Notes: generated from the sequence alone by a model not told the origin. Counted from the first letter of the stretch, positions 32,414 to 43,236 are shown. The stretch: 64,000 nucleotides of DNA from Codonopsis lanceolata (GCA_013146195.2 CM028377.1:102515547-102579546); one strand, 5' to 3'. Made by a program: numbers and translations.

Positions 32414-33775
32414 TTGTTTATTTTCAGAGTTGTATTTTCCTTTTGAGGTAAGGCTCCTTTGCCCCCCCCCCCCGCCCCGTTCAAAGGGTCAGGCTGGTTG
32501 TCCCCCTTTTGTTTGTTTTTGCTCTTTTTATTTAATAAATTCGCGCAGGTGCCGTCCTGCTTCTCCAAAAAAAAAAAAAAAAAGGTGAGTGGAAGCCCCT
32601 AAAGTCTCTAAACCCCGTCTAAACTCCGCCAAAATAAATATCCATAGGTTATAAGTGATCCCTAGCCTAGTTGTTAGGTATCCACCTCACTTCCCCCGCC
32701 CAAAAATCCCAAAGTAAGCCGTTACTCTGCCCGAGTAATGAGCTGAAAAACCAAAAAACTAAGTCGTTATTCCGCCAAACCAAAAAGGCCAAAACCTACC
32801 AAAATAAGCTGTCACTCTGCCCTAGTTGACAAGCCAAAAGTCTCCGAAATAAGCAGTCACTCTACCCAAATCAAAACAACAACCACACAACAAACAACAA
32901 AAAAGACTCCCTCTCCCTGAAGGACAGAGCGAGCACACCACCGCTCTAAAAGGTAAAGCCTTTAAGGGCGTTATTTATTGTATTTATTTACTTTTCTGTC
33001 TATTTATTATTTAAAGTTGTTATTTAAATCCGGCACAATGTAGCCAATATAAGCCGTTGTGCTGCCCGGATTAGAGTAGAAAATATTATGTAAAAGAGTC
33101 GTTATAATGGCCAAATATTCTTAAATATGTCTGTAATTATTGTAAGGAAATGGCTGCGAGTCCGTAAATAATGTAGCCATGGATGTATTTGTTTTAATTT
33201 CCTGTCTTTTAATACTTTATTTATTTGCTAAATAAATATAACAATAAGCATACTTCAGCCAAAAACCACTTTTGAGACCGAAAGGGCGAGTTGGGTGCCT
33301 AGCACCTTCCCAACTCGTAACTTAGCATCCGAACCCGTTTTCTTTTTCTCTGGTTTATTTTTCTTTTCTTTGGTTTTGCTTTATTTTGCCTTAAAATAAA
33401 GATGGCGACTCTAAAACTTTCAGATCCAGTGGGGCCTCGCAACACTCCTTCTTTGCACTTTTCCGTTCTCCCCTAAAAAAGGGAGAATGGGAATGGAAGG
33501 GTGATGTATTCCCATATCCTGATATCCCCTAAGAAAGGGATAACTTGATGCGGGAAACCATAAGTTCCCATATTGGATACAAAATCCACTAAAGGCAATC
33601 GAGGCACATTCCAACGTGCTAACATAGACAGCACTCCTCTCGCACTTTTGATTTCGTCTTCTCCTAAACAAGGGAGGGTGGAACGAGAGCAGTGGTGTCC
33701 CGCATCCGCACGTACGCGCACCCCTATCCAAGGGTGCGTGGGGCGCGGGTCGCACCCCGGGAACCTCACAATTGG

Positions 33776-34412
33776 CCAAAGATCAACTCTGTTGTTGAGC
33801 TGGAGGAGCTCAAGAAAGTGAAGAAGGACAAGTAGCTAACAGCCACCTTTTTCACCAAGTATGTTGAGCACGAGAATAAGCGGAGGCAGCTAAGAGGGCT
33901 TCCCAACATTTCTACTGAAATGGTGGCAAAGCCCACTCCTATGATGGTCACACGATTCGATATGGACGCATATGACGCTGCCAGGGAAGCTGTCTGTGTA
34001 GCCAAGGCAGCAGCTAAGAAGCCAACCTCTACTGTTGCCTGTGACATTCTGCAAGAAGCCAGAGAGCTAGCAAATGAGTCCGAGCATATATTGAAGCGGG
34101 TCAAGGTTGCGAAGGCCAGAAAGGCGACTGGTTTCTCGCCAGATGAGGTTGAAGTCTTGGCTGATATCTTTGCCAAGACCAAGGCTGATGTAGGTAACAA
34201 GGCATGGCAAGAAGCTGAAACGGAAGAGCTTCAAGCAGCCTGGATACGATAGGAACTGAAGGCCAGTAAACATGCAAAGTCTGTTGGCAGCTCCTCTGCC
34301 GCTGCTGGACAAACCTCTTCTCCCCAGCCATCACAACCTGAACCAACAACCTTCATTCCCCAGCCATCCCAACCTAAACCAACAACCTCCACTCCACAAC
34401 CATCCCAAACCC
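33776..34412 (+). pseudogene. env-like gene of copia element, 3' part
   Basis: Beyond the solo LTR the env-like frame resumes directly after the ATTGG duplication: VVELEELKKVKKDK, a TAG at 33833-33835, FFTKYVEHENKRRQLRG, a helical Ala/Lys/Glu-rich segment (AREAVCVAKAAAKK, ILQEARELANESEHILKRVK) and a TAG at 34250. A Ser/Pro/Gln-rich tail follows with a repeated PQPSQPxPTT unit. Around 34412 the frame changes and the sequence becomes that of the Athila-like ORF end, so this gene is fused to a different element. Confidence 0.6.
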
Positions 34413-36877
34413 CAAATGGCAACTCAGCAGTTGGCACAAATGCGTGTCAACCAAGAAAAGCTGTTTGGGTGGTTTAACACCGTGGGACAAAATGTCTCAA
34501 ACCTCTATGGGATGCCGCCTGGTACGATCCCCGAGTTTCGTCCTCGTTCGTTATTTCCACCCGAATCACCTTGAGTCGAGGCCCAAGTTTCATCCTCTTT
34601 CGTTAGGTGGCCTGCTATGTCCTTTTGATATTTTCCCTTCCCCATCAAACCTCTCATATGTTCCTCAATTTTGAGGACAAATTGAAATTAAGTTTGGGGG
34701 GGGAATTTTAAGCCCAGAGTCTTAGCAGGTCCTAGCCTAAGGAGGATTGGAGTTGGGCTACGTTTTTAGGGTGGGGAAATTTTTCTTTGCCCTCTATCAT
34801 GTCTTCTCCTCACCCGCCTTTCTTGCTTTTTAATTTTTCTTATTTTCGGAGGTGTTGCCTTGATCAAAATACACTTATTTTGGATGCTCGTGGATTCCTC
34901 TTGTGGGGACCCATCATCAATTGTGTCATCAACATCTCCAATTTTCTTTATAAAACAAATATATAAAAATATATTTAATTTAAAAGTTTTTAGCCTCGAG
35001 TATAGGGTGGTAATACTAGTCGATGAGGAGTTAATGCAATGAATCACATATCTAGTCCATAGATCCTTCTGGAATTTACTTGATTTTGCGAAACTTTTAC
35101 TTTTCTCCAGATTCCTCATGCACCCACACCAGTCATAATTATGGATTGATTAGAATATTTGTATAAAGTTTATAGCACCTACTTCATTACAACAAGATAT
35201 GCACAAGAATATGATGCATAGTCATTCGAACATGATTGTTGCATTAAATTGTGACTTAGGGTCAATTGCATGATAGTTAGATCCCTTGGATTTTTTTCAT
35301 TTATATATCTCAAGCACACTTTCGAACCGTGTCTACATGTTAGTCTCAATTGTCCCTACCATCTGCCTTAGCGAATGCTTATGTGAAATCCAGTGATGCT
35401 AAACATTCAACCCCACAATTCCCATAATTGATATGACGTTTTGTGTGTCTTACTTGCTTTAAAAACTACATAAGCATTTGGCATCAAGAAATGACTTAGG
35501 CCATCTTTGGATCGTTAGAGCCTAAATATTCCCTGACCTTTACTAAAAATATTCCTAGTGTCCCCTTTGAGCCTAATTAAAAAGAATGGAGTGTGCTAAG
35601 CACACTATTAAACCCTCATTCGACATCGTTTCTATTACCCACATTAACTTAACCCTAAAAACATATACACTTTTAGCCTACCATTTGAGAGAGTAGGATG
35701 TGGGTGGGAAATTGATTATAGAGGACCATTTCTTTTCAGTTAGGCTATTTTTCTGAAGACTTCTTCTTTCCGTCGTCGAAAAAAAAAAAATGTATCGATG
35801 AAAAATGAAACGGAAGTAGAAGAGTGCACGAAGATTCAAATGGAAGCATAGCTTTCAAAAGAAAATATGTTAGAAAAATATTGCTGAGAAAAATGATGAG
35901 ATGATTTTAGAAGTATATATTGCACAAAACAAGTTTGGGGGGGGGGAGAAGAAAACTGAAAAGTAACAGAAAACACCCCCCGACTTGTAGTCTTTGCAGG
36001 TCCTAGCCTAAATAGGGAAAACTTCCTTTTGCTTGGAAGTATGAGGGATAAATGGTAGTCTTGCTCTCTCGCTTTGAATTCCAATCCCTTTCCATCAAAT
36101 CCCCCATCACCTTGGCCTTACATTACAAGCTAATAAAGACCTAATGATCTTCTTGCCAATGCTTGTGCATGTTTTCTCTGCTAAGTGAGTCATATAGAAT
36201 TGATCAAATACTTCATGTTCATATTATTCGCCTAAAAGCTCACTGTGTTAGCATAATCTTAACTATTACAAGTAATTGGGATAGGAGAGCATTGTATGTC
36301 ATACATAGAAGTGCATGGGATGGATGTATAAGTTTTTGAAATCCTTGGTGACCTCTCTTTCTGTAATAGACCAGGTTTGGATGGTAGATCTCATATTATA
36401 TAATGCATGGTTTTTAATTAAAATTTGATTTTCATATGAATGTTGTGCTTAGCTTAATAAAACTGTTTTAGTTAAGATATTCTCTAAGACTGGTGACCAC
36501 ACACACACGGAGAAATTAAAAGTAGTAGAAGTTTTAAGAAAAGGTTAGTTGGTTTTATGTGATTAAGCCTGCATATATGTGGTGAGCATCGAATTGAGAC
36601 TGCTTTGTTATGCCATACTCGTATAACTTGAGGTTGGAGCCAAAAAGATTTTTGTTTTTAGTTTTTATCTGTTTTTGTATTTATCAGTTTTTGTATTTAT
36701 CTGAATAGTCGAGTCACTCGAAAGAGTCTCCTTGAGTATGTGGGTTTATAGAGGAGTGTAAATAGTGTCACCCTCCAAAAAGATTTTCACTTTCTGTTAT
36801 TTTTGTTATTTAGATGCTTTTGTATTTTATAAGTATTGTTTACTCGTGGACGAGCAAAGTTTAAGTTTGGGGGTATT
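34413..36877 (+). mobile_element. Athila-like element 3' part (ORF end, tail, polypurine tract)
   Basis: From about 34413 the sequence is collinear with 5640-3197 read backwards. It starts with the end of the env-like ORF (TQQLAQMRVNQEKLFGWF, MPPGTIPEFRP, stop at 34572-34574), then the non-coding tail, then the polypurine tract AAGTTTGGGGGTATT (36863-36877) next to the LTR. The 5' part of the element, including LTR, gag and pol, is absent. The left junction falls within coding sequence of the copia env-like gene. Confidence 0.75.
35836..36117 (-). other. Conserved antisense reading frame, copy B
   Basis: This is the counterpart of 3946-4224, antisense to this Athila tail. It is open from the TAA at 36118-36120 to TGA at 35836-35838 (93 codons). 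It shares LILPSKRKF, RLGPAKTTS, SPPPQTCFVQYI, QQ.FS.I and ESYAS with copy A. Differences in length occur in whole codons (two codons before PPPQ, one near the end). It has no ATG in the conserved region. Confidence 0.35.
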
Positions 36878-38158
36878 TGACCGATGTATTTAATACATCG
36901 ATTTTATATGCTTCTAAGACTTAAATTATGCTATTTCACGAAGCTTTTGGTTACTAATATGTGTTTTCAGTGAGTTTTATGAGTTTCAGGGTTTTTAGTG
37001 AAAATATGCAAATCACAAGGCCTTTATATGCAAATTCCAAGAAGGGGTCAGAGTGAGAATTTAAGAAGAAAAGAAGAAAACTCACGCTGGAGACCTTGCG
37101 GTCGCAAGGTGTTCCAGACCTTGCCTCCGCAAGGTGGACAGTAACTGAAGAAAACAAAACCCCGGATTTCAGAGGACCTTGCGGCCGCAAGGTGCCCCAG
37201 ACCTTGTGACCGCAAGGTGGTCAGAATACAGATTTTCGTGTTTTCACTGGAGATTCGATTGAAGTACAACTCCTCGGTATAAATAGGAGTCGGTTGCCAA
37301 AGCCTAGGATGACTAGAAACGGCTGGAAACAGTTTTGTATAGCTTTAGAATAGATTTTAGGTTGTATAACATATTTAGTTATTGTAATTACAAGTATTGA
37401 AGATCAAATCATGTCTCCTATCATCTCCATGTGCTGTTCATCGTCAATGATGAACTAAATCATCATTAATCTAGGAGGTGGGAGGTAACTTGTATCGAAT
37501 TTATGTTTTAATTCATATTTATGTTCATTCAATTCTTGTTGATTGTGGTAATTATCAATCCCTTTATTATTTCGCTTTGAACAAATGAATGTAATTGCAA
37601 ATAATAAAGGCCTAGAGGTGCGGATAACTACATGACCAATGTGCATATGTCGTACACTAGCTCACCATCACAATAAATTGGACCTATCGATGAACGAGAG
37701 TGATAAGTTAGGGCCAGGTTCATACATGACCTAGGTGACAGATAGATCATATGTTCTTGTGCTTAGGATATAGAATGGATGAATGATGCGGGGATGGAGG
37801 CTGAACCAATAATTCAACAGACTATATCTATATTTTGTGAACAAACCCAAGAGATTGAATGATAATTATTTTGAATTAAACATAGAGGAGATACAAATGA
37901 AACCCTAATCCTAGATTGCCATCTACCATAAGATCTTCATAACATGTAATTGCTGCTAAGTAGTTAAAACACCTAAATTATAATAGTAGTTTAGAATAGA
38001 ATAATTATAAAAACCCCCTTTGATTAATAATTTAGCTATCAATAAATTGCACTATCTGTGATCTCTTGTCTCTGTGGGTTCGACCCTTGCTTCCCAAAAC
38101 TATTCTACAATAGTCTTGTCCACTTGCAAGGAAAATAATTAAAATAAGACATCGATCA
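36878..38158 (+). mobile_element. 3' LTR of Athila-like element (plus)
   Basis: The LTR starts TGACCGATGTATTTAATACA directly after the polypurine tract and ends AAGACATCGATCA at 38158, giving 1281 bp. It contains four palindromes (37094-37217) and TATAAATA (37278-37285) 61 bp after the last. Near its 3' end it has the segment CTCTGTGGGTTCGACCCTTG shared with the other LTR copies. ACAAT (38159-38163) is the presumed right target duplication; the left one is lost. Confidence 0.88.
37094..37217 (+). repeat. Four 16-bp palindromes in two pairs
   Basis: The copies lie at 37094-37109 (GGTCGC centre), 37119-37134, 37177-37192 (perfect CCTTGCGGCCGCAAGG) and 37202-37217. Each pair has a 25-bp period and the pairs are 83 bp apart. 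The second member of each pair is followed by TGGACAG or TGGTCAG. Confidence 0.85.
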
Positions 38159-39423
38159 ACAATTAACAGTGTTTGTAATGGAATACAAATCTGAAGATAT
38201 GAATGCAATGTATACAGAAAGCTCTTCATTTTCCTTGGGCACCATCTGAAAATCTATCTTTAAATCGATCAAAGAGCTTTACCTCTAACATAAGGAATAA
38301 AGTCCTGAAGCTCTCCTAGAGGCTGAGTTCTTCGAAAAAGGATGAAGAACTCAAATCAAGAACTGGGTTCTTGATCAAGACGATGATCTCTGTCTATAGA
38401 TAATTCTGATCTCTTCTTCTTCTCCAATACTTTACTTCTTAGCAATCCACAGAAAGTGTTTTGCTAATGTCTGGGTTTGCTTGATGCAATCTCTTATGGG
38501 GATCTGAGATGTGTTGGTGAAAACGATCTCTTTGTAGATCTCACAACCTTGACGAACAAGTTCTTTTTACAGGTGTCTTTGATTCACGATTGATTCATTC
38601 ATCAATCGCTTACACACACTTTGTTGAAGAGGAGGAATGATTTCTTTTATAAACCAGGAAGCTTTTTATCATTGAGATATATTTTCTATTCGTTGAATGA
38701 TTTGTCTTTGAGAACTAATGGATAAAGATGTGGTTCGATAGATCTTTAGGTGTTGGGTAAAAGACTTTTTCTTTAGATCTTCGAACTGTTACCCTGTCAG
38801 GTTGTATGATAAGTCTCTGAAGGATAGGTCTGATTCATTGATGCACTGTCAGGTGGTCTGTCCAATAAAGTAGATTCTATTGACTTTTCCAAACCACTAG
38901 AAGGAGATATATATATATATATAATCTTGCAGTATCAGAGATGTCAGACTTGATAGAGATTTGAATGACTTTTGAGGCTTGGACATTTTCGTCTTGTATT
39001 GATCTACTCCAATCTCATCCCCTTGTAGAACGTGCAGAACCAAGTCTGCTGGTGAGATGTTCAGTCCAGAGGAGTGAGTCTTCTGTAAGAGAAGACTGCT
39101 GGCTGCTAGTATAAACAATCAAATCGTAGCATGTCTGCTGGTGGCGAGTCTTCAAGGTATTCTTTGATGCTCATGACAAATCTACTGGTGACGAGTCTGT
39201 CGAAAACCTTTGACGCTACAAAAAGTTTGCTGGTGCTGGTGCTGGTGCATATGAGTTGCTAGTCTGTTAATCATCATCAAGAAGGTAGGATTAGATTAGA
39301 ACGACCTAAACTAAGACCTATGTATTGTCAAACAAGTTGTCACACTAATCGGTAGGCAGACCTTTTAGCCTTTTAGCCACTTGTTATGACACACAATAAT
39401 GGGAACAATCAAATCAAAATATT
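38159..39423 (-). mobile_element. Copia LTR-like sequence, SIRE-related
   Basis: No protein is seen. On the minus strand near 39390-39300 the sequence matches the start region of the SIRE-like LTRs (GTGGCTAAAAGG, CCGATTAGTGTGACAAC compared with CCAGTTAGTGTGGCAAC). A TATAAAAG box lies on the minus strand near 38653-38660. It is therefore probably a diverged LTR of the same copia lineage, cut on its left by the Athila LTR. Its borders are uncertain. Confidence 0.5.
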
Positions 39424-40488
39424 CGGAATATGCACAGAGATAAATTACTTATCAATAAGCATATTCCAACATTAATAATAATATTGCATAAATTATTAAA
39501 TACGAAATAATTAATTATTTATAATTACAATAATATTTTTTATAATTCGAAATTATTAATTATAATAACATTAAATTTGAAATAACTACAATAATTCGAT
39601 ATTTTTATAATATAATAATATAAAATTCGAAATATAATTTATTTATTATAATTCGAATAATATTTATATTAATATTCATTGATCATTGATAAATTAAAAA
39701 TAACTACAATAATTTGAACATTAAATAAAAATATAATGATTCAAAGGGAAAATTCATTGACAATAGTAAACAATTAACAATAATAAACAAGTAATTAACA
39801 TTAATAATACGAAATTTAACAATAAATAATGACAATAATAAAAAATTAACAATACTGACAATAATAATTATTATTTTTAATACTAAAAATTAAAATATTT
39901 AAGTAGCAATTTAGTTAATAAAAACAAATTAAAAAAAGGTTAATTATATGAAATTTGGAGAGAGAAATGAGAGAAATATCAAATTTTCCAAAAAAATTCG
40001 TTTGGTGTCCAAATGAGATAAACCTAGTCTATATTTATAGGTAAAAATCTAAATTGTTTTTATAAATAAAAAAATATTTTTTTAATGCAGAAAATGCCTA
40101 AAAGTGATGGATAATTATCATTAACCAAGCCAACGAGGGGTAACATCAGGCCCTCATGTGGGCTTGTCAACCACTGTCCGTGTTTTTTAAATTTTCCTTC
40201 AAGAAACGATATTATTTTGTGCCTTTAAAGGTCAAAACGATGTAATTTTATTACACAGATGGTTGATTTGATTTAATTTGATTTGATTTTGATTTGTAGC
40301 TTATATTGATCTGAATCAAACCAAATCAAGTCCTAATTAAATTAGATACACTTTATATTCACCATTGTAAGTTATGATTTGGTTTGATTTATTTTTTTAT
40401 TTAGCATTGTCCATGCTCATAGTCATAACTAGCTCTAGCCTCTAACCTCTAGCACCCATAAATCATGACTGGTGATAACCTAAAATCT
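39424..40488. other. AT-rich intergenic DNA
   Basis: 39470-39960 is extremely AT-rich with many imperfect copies of AATTCGAAAT-like units. A 9-base inverted repeat (GGAATATGC at 39424-39432, GCATATTCC at 39459-39467) marks its left side. A short GATTTGATTT repetition lies near 40265-40300. No gene is seen. Confidence 0.6.
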
Positions 40489-40490
40489 TA

Positions 40491-40741
40491 CTCCCTTCGT
40501 CCCTAAATTATCGTCCTACTTTCCTTTTTCGTCCGTCTCAAAATAATTGTCTACTACTTTTTAACATCATTTTACTTTAACATCATTTTTTTCACCCTAC
40601 TTTAATTTACTTTTCACCCTACTTTAATTACATCATACTAAAGGAAACTACACATTAAACCAATATTAATAATCCAGTCAAATAAGTTTTCTTAAACGGT
40701 GCGCCAAATCAATCAAGACAATAAATTAGGGACGGAGAGCG
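40491..40741. mobile_element. Stowaway-type MITE
   Basis: This is a 251-bp element with terminal inverted repeats CTCCCTTCGTCCCTAAATTA (left) and the complement of TAATTTAGGGACGGAGAG-like sequence (right), flanked by TA on both sides (40489-40490 and 40742-40743). The TIR start CTCCCTCCGTCCC and the TA target site are diagnostic of Stowaway elements mobilised by mariner-type transposases. It has no coding sequence. It lies about 215 bp past the 3' end of the DUF295 gene. Confidence 0.9.
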
Positions 40742-40956
40742 TATTTTATTCCCTTCTCTCCAAGGATAATAAAATCTAACATGAGAAACCTCAACAGCCT
40801 AGTTTCGCTTCATCAGCTTTTCACCTGCAAATAACCATAACAAATATTGAGAATTGAGAAAAAACATACAGTTACAGCACAAAGTAAAAAACAACTTTAT
40901 CTTGAAAAGCAAAGTAAAGAAGCCGAATACATTGATGATGGAAAGAATTAAGCAAC

Positions 40957-42444
40957 TTACACATCAAGCCAAATGGGTGGGAGTTTATACTTTGAGAGAT
41001 CATTATTATAGAATATACGGGATTTGGGATCGCCAATATGACTAAAACCATTATCGTGACCACCAGAATTCGAAACAAGGTGCATCTTATCGAAGCAATC
41101 ATCACTGTAGAATACACAATTTTCACCTAGCACTGATTCTTCCGGGACCGGGACCGAGAAGGAATGATTCATTCCCACAAAGAAACATTGACCACCCAAA
41201 TCATCATACTGTCTTACCCAGTAAGAGCTTCCATCATTATCGCGATTCAGCTTGTATACAAAGATACGGAAAGTCCTGTATGTGATAGAAGGGTCAAAAT
41301 CAATATCATATTGAGAATAGTCCTCCGGCGGGTCGAAATTATGGTCCTTATCCACACATTTGCAGATGTACCTCAAAACCAAGAAAAGATCCCCACCACT
41401 ACCGCCACCGGACGGTGATGATTCGACCAAGTACCGTTTCTCATCAACATATGGTGGAAGTGCAAAGGCATTTTTAAAAGGTTTATCTGAAAGAAAGTGG
41501 GACTGGGGTTCATCGAAGGAAGGATGGATCCAAGTGGATCGGCGGGAAAAAGGGTCCCAAGCTTGGATTGGGGAGTCATAATACTTGCAATTAGCTTGGG
41601 GATTTCGAATGGTGTAAAACAAGCCATCTTTTTTTGAGTAAATTACATCACTAAAATCACCAACACCACCGCCAGGCGTCCACCAAGTCTGGTCTTTGCT
41701 TTCGTAGAAAGCAACATCACGACCAGGACCGTAAATTGCGGCTGCCATGTAGCTATCCTCGTATGGAGGAGATGACAGAGCAACCTTCTGTATAAAAGGA
41801 ACACCGCCCCCACCCCCCTCCAAATTGTTGGCCGGAATCGGCGGTAGCCCGAAAATTCTATTATTGTCATCGGAATGAATTAAGAGCTTAAGAAAGCAAA
41901 TTTTGAAAGAATTGGGGATCATGATTGCATGCCATCCATGGGATGAACCGACGCATTCATATTTGCCAGCACCCAGAATTCTCCTCTTCCTAATTCTTCT
42001 TACCTTTTGAACCTTTTGAGTAATTTCTTCTTCAATTTCTTTGAAGTCAGCGAAGTGGAAATAGTGATAATACTCATCATCATCTTCTGCTTCCATTTGC
42101 CTTTCTGGACCAGGTACCATTAGCACAGGATACGTTGACCTTTCTGGCTTCGGTTCCGGCGCCAGCGCCGATTTTTCTCTTTCCTCGTGGTGGTGCTGTA
42201 GTGTTATTGAATGGGCGGCAAAACTACAAAAAAATCGAAGGGACGCGGGAAACACACCACTTACTTTGTTGTTGTCGCCGCTGCCAAGAAGCCGCCGATT
42301 GGCAGTAGCAGATCTTATGGAGGAGAAAGGCGAAATTGCATTATTGGCAACAACGCCGGGTCTGTTTGATAATAGTACAGGAAAAAAACCAAGCTCCCAC
42401 ATCCTCCTCGCCGACTTCTGGGTCCGTACAGCCCAATTTGCCAT
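40957..42444 (-). CDS. DUF295 (KIB1-4 beta-propeller) protein, probably organellar
   Basis: An uninterrupted 495-residue frame. ATG 42444 is preferred over the upstream one at 42546 because a TATAAA lies between them (42505-42510), leaving a short leader. The N-terminus (MANWAVRTQKSARRMWELGF, followed by Ser/Arg/Ala-rich sequence) looks like a mitochondrial or plastid targeting peptide, which fits the DUF295 organellar subgroup. The C-terminal two thirds hold the DUF295 propeller: DVAFYESKDQTWWTPGGG, YSKKDGLFYTI, FRIFVYKLNRD, CFFVGMNHSFSVP and CVFYSDDCFD. No F-box is visible. Acidic (EAEDDDE) and Gly-rich (EGGGGGV) stretches occur. It is the only apparently intact host gene here; its role is unknown. 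Confidence 0.82.
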   Translation of the reverse strand: MANWAVRTQKSARRMWELGFFPVLLSNRPGVVANNAISPFSSIRSATANRRLLGSGDNNKVSGVFPASLRFFCSFAAHSITLQHHHEEREKSALAPEPKPERSTYPVLMVPGPERQMEAEDDDEYYHYFHFADFKEIEEEITQKVQKVRRIRKRRILGAGKYECVGSSHGWHAIMIPNSFKICFLKLLIHSDDNNRIFGLPPIPANNLEGGGGGVPFIQKVALSSPPYEDSYMAAAIYGPGRDVAFYESKDQTWWTPGGGVGDFSDVIYSKKDGLFYTIRNPQANCKYYDSPIQAWDPFSRRSTWIHPSFDEPQSHFLSDKPFKNAFALPPYVDEKRYLVESSPSGGGSGGDLFLVLRYICKCVDKDHNFDPPEDYSQYDIDFDPSITYRTFRIFVYKLNRDNDGSSYWVRQYDDLGGQCFFVGMNHSFSVPVPEESVLGENCVFYSDDCFDKMHLVSNSGGHDNGFSHIGDPKSRIFYNNDLSKYKLPPIWLDV

Positions 42445-42504
42445 CTCTCTATAGGAATTAGGATGTAATATGTGGTTTGCCCTTTTCTTAAGGGTGCCAA
42501 TCAA

Positions 42505-42510
42505 TTTATA
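42505..42510 (-). promoter_or_regulatory. Candidate TATA box of the DUF295 gene
   Basis: TGTATAAATTG on the minus strand, about 60 bp upstream of the preferred ATG. It would place transcription start near 42475-42480 and exclude the upstream ATG at 42546 from the mRNA. Confidence 0.5.
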
Positions 42511-42859
42511 CATACAATAATTGTGATTACAAAGACCAAACTGCACTTAAAAAACTTGGGCTACAAGAATATACCAAATATAGATGAGTCCTATATATCT
42601 AAATACTCCTACAAGATTTGAGAGGATCATAATAAATAGAGTAGTCCTCATGTAAAACGATTTTACGGATCTTAATTTGTAAGACGGATCCCCAGTCACT
42701 CACAGCTCAACCCATCAAGACATGGTGGATCGGGTAAAGAAGATTCATCTTACAAAAAATATCTTTAAGACAGTCTTAACTAAATTTTTCCCTAATAAAT
42801 ATTGATACATATTCATTTACTCGTCCCCGCAATCAAAACGGGGTCAACCACGTGAAGAT
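42511..42859. other. Intergenic, possible small repeat
   Basis: No gene. GTAAAACGATTTTAC (42652-42666), the nearby GTAAGACGGATCC and the later ATCTTACAAAAAATAT look like parts of a dispersed short repeat, but ends and target duplication could not be defined. Confidence 0.35.
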
Positions 42860-43047
42860 TAAACCTACAACAACAACGCGAGAAGAGACAAACCCTTGGT
42901 AAAAATGCTAGCTACCTGATCAGCAGTGGAAACGTAGCGAACTTGAATATAGTCAGTAATAACTAAATCTCGAACAAAATGGAAATCAATCTCAATATGC
43001 TTCGTACGAGTATGAAAGATCGGATTCATAACAAAATAGGAATATAG
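42860..43047 (-). pseudogene. copia RNase H C-terminal fragment
   Basis: On the minus strand the sequence reads MNPIFHTRTKHIEIDFHFVR, then VRYVSTADQVASIFTKGLS, the end of a copia RNase H (family pattern NPVFHxRTKHIEIDxHF ... DQxADIFTK). The change to VASIF removes an Asp. It ends at about 43047, where a plus-strand SIRE-like fragment starts. It may belong to the minus-strand copia element on the far side of the SIRE remnant, but the sequence between is missing. Confidence 0.75.
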
Positions 43048-43236
43048 AGCTTGAACCGAGTTCTGATGGACGAGAACAACAGGCTACGGGAAGAACTTGA
43101 CTACTGTTCTCGCCCCACTACACAACAAAGCTCTGCTGATGAAGAGTACACTAGAAGAGTTGAAGAACTCGAGTGCCAACGCCGAGAAAGAGAAGCAGTT
43201 GACAGAGCAGCCAAAGGAAAAGGAAAAAGGTCATAG
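43048..43236 (+). pseudogene. C-terminal coiled coil of SIRE env-like protein
   Basis: A short frame rich in Glu, Arg and Lys (DENNRLREELDYCSR, RRVEELECQRREREAV, RAAKGKGKRS) ends at TAG 43234. Its heptad pattern predicts a coiled coil, a known property of the env-like proteins of SIRE elements. The position supports the call: it is followed by non-coding sequence, a polypurine tract and a SIRE LTR in the same orientation. The first part of the protein and all of pol are missing. Confidence 0.5.

Larger units (their letters stand above)
26604..32582 (+). mobile_element. Full-length L1-type LINE (family A, copy 1)
   Basis: This is a complete non-LTR retrotransposon of about 5.98 kb: 5' UTR, ORF1, ORF2, 3' UTR and an A-rich end (32567-32582). 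A perfect 13-bp target duplication, AGGTGAGTGGAAG, lies at 26591-26603 and 32583-32595. The 3' end carries the tail shared by all LINEs in this window (GGCTGGTTGTCCCCCTTTTG, then GGTGCCGTCCTGCTTCTCC). Both ORFs have a few disabling changes, so it is non-autonomous now, but the intact length and clean duplication suggest a fairly recent insertion. Confidence 0.95.
26126..33770 (+). mobile_element. Solo LTR, TGTAGACACC family, split by a LINE
   Basis: The LTR starts TGTAGACACCCC at 26126 and ends CCTCACA at 33770. A perfect 5-bp target duplication, ATTGG, lies at 26121-26125 and 33771-33775. Without the nested LINE (26604-32595) it is about 1.65 kb long. There is no internal retrotransposon sequence, so it is a solo LTR left by recombination between two LTRs. 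It is homologous to the LTR at 329-2101 but has a single copy of the 186-bp segment. It interrupts the env-like gene. Confidence 0.9.

Noticed and set aside
38159..38240. Minus-strand frame near 38032-38229 as a gene
   Set aside because: It lies across the end of the Athila LTR and has no protein-like motifs.
40872..41627. Alternative frames on both strands over the DUF295 gene
   Set aside because: They overlap an intact 495-codon frame with recognisable domain motifs and have none of their own.
42445..42546. Upstream ATG at 42546 as start of the DUF295 protein
   Set aside because: A TATA box lies between it and the ATG at 42444, and the extra 34 residues precede an already complete targeting-like N-terminus.
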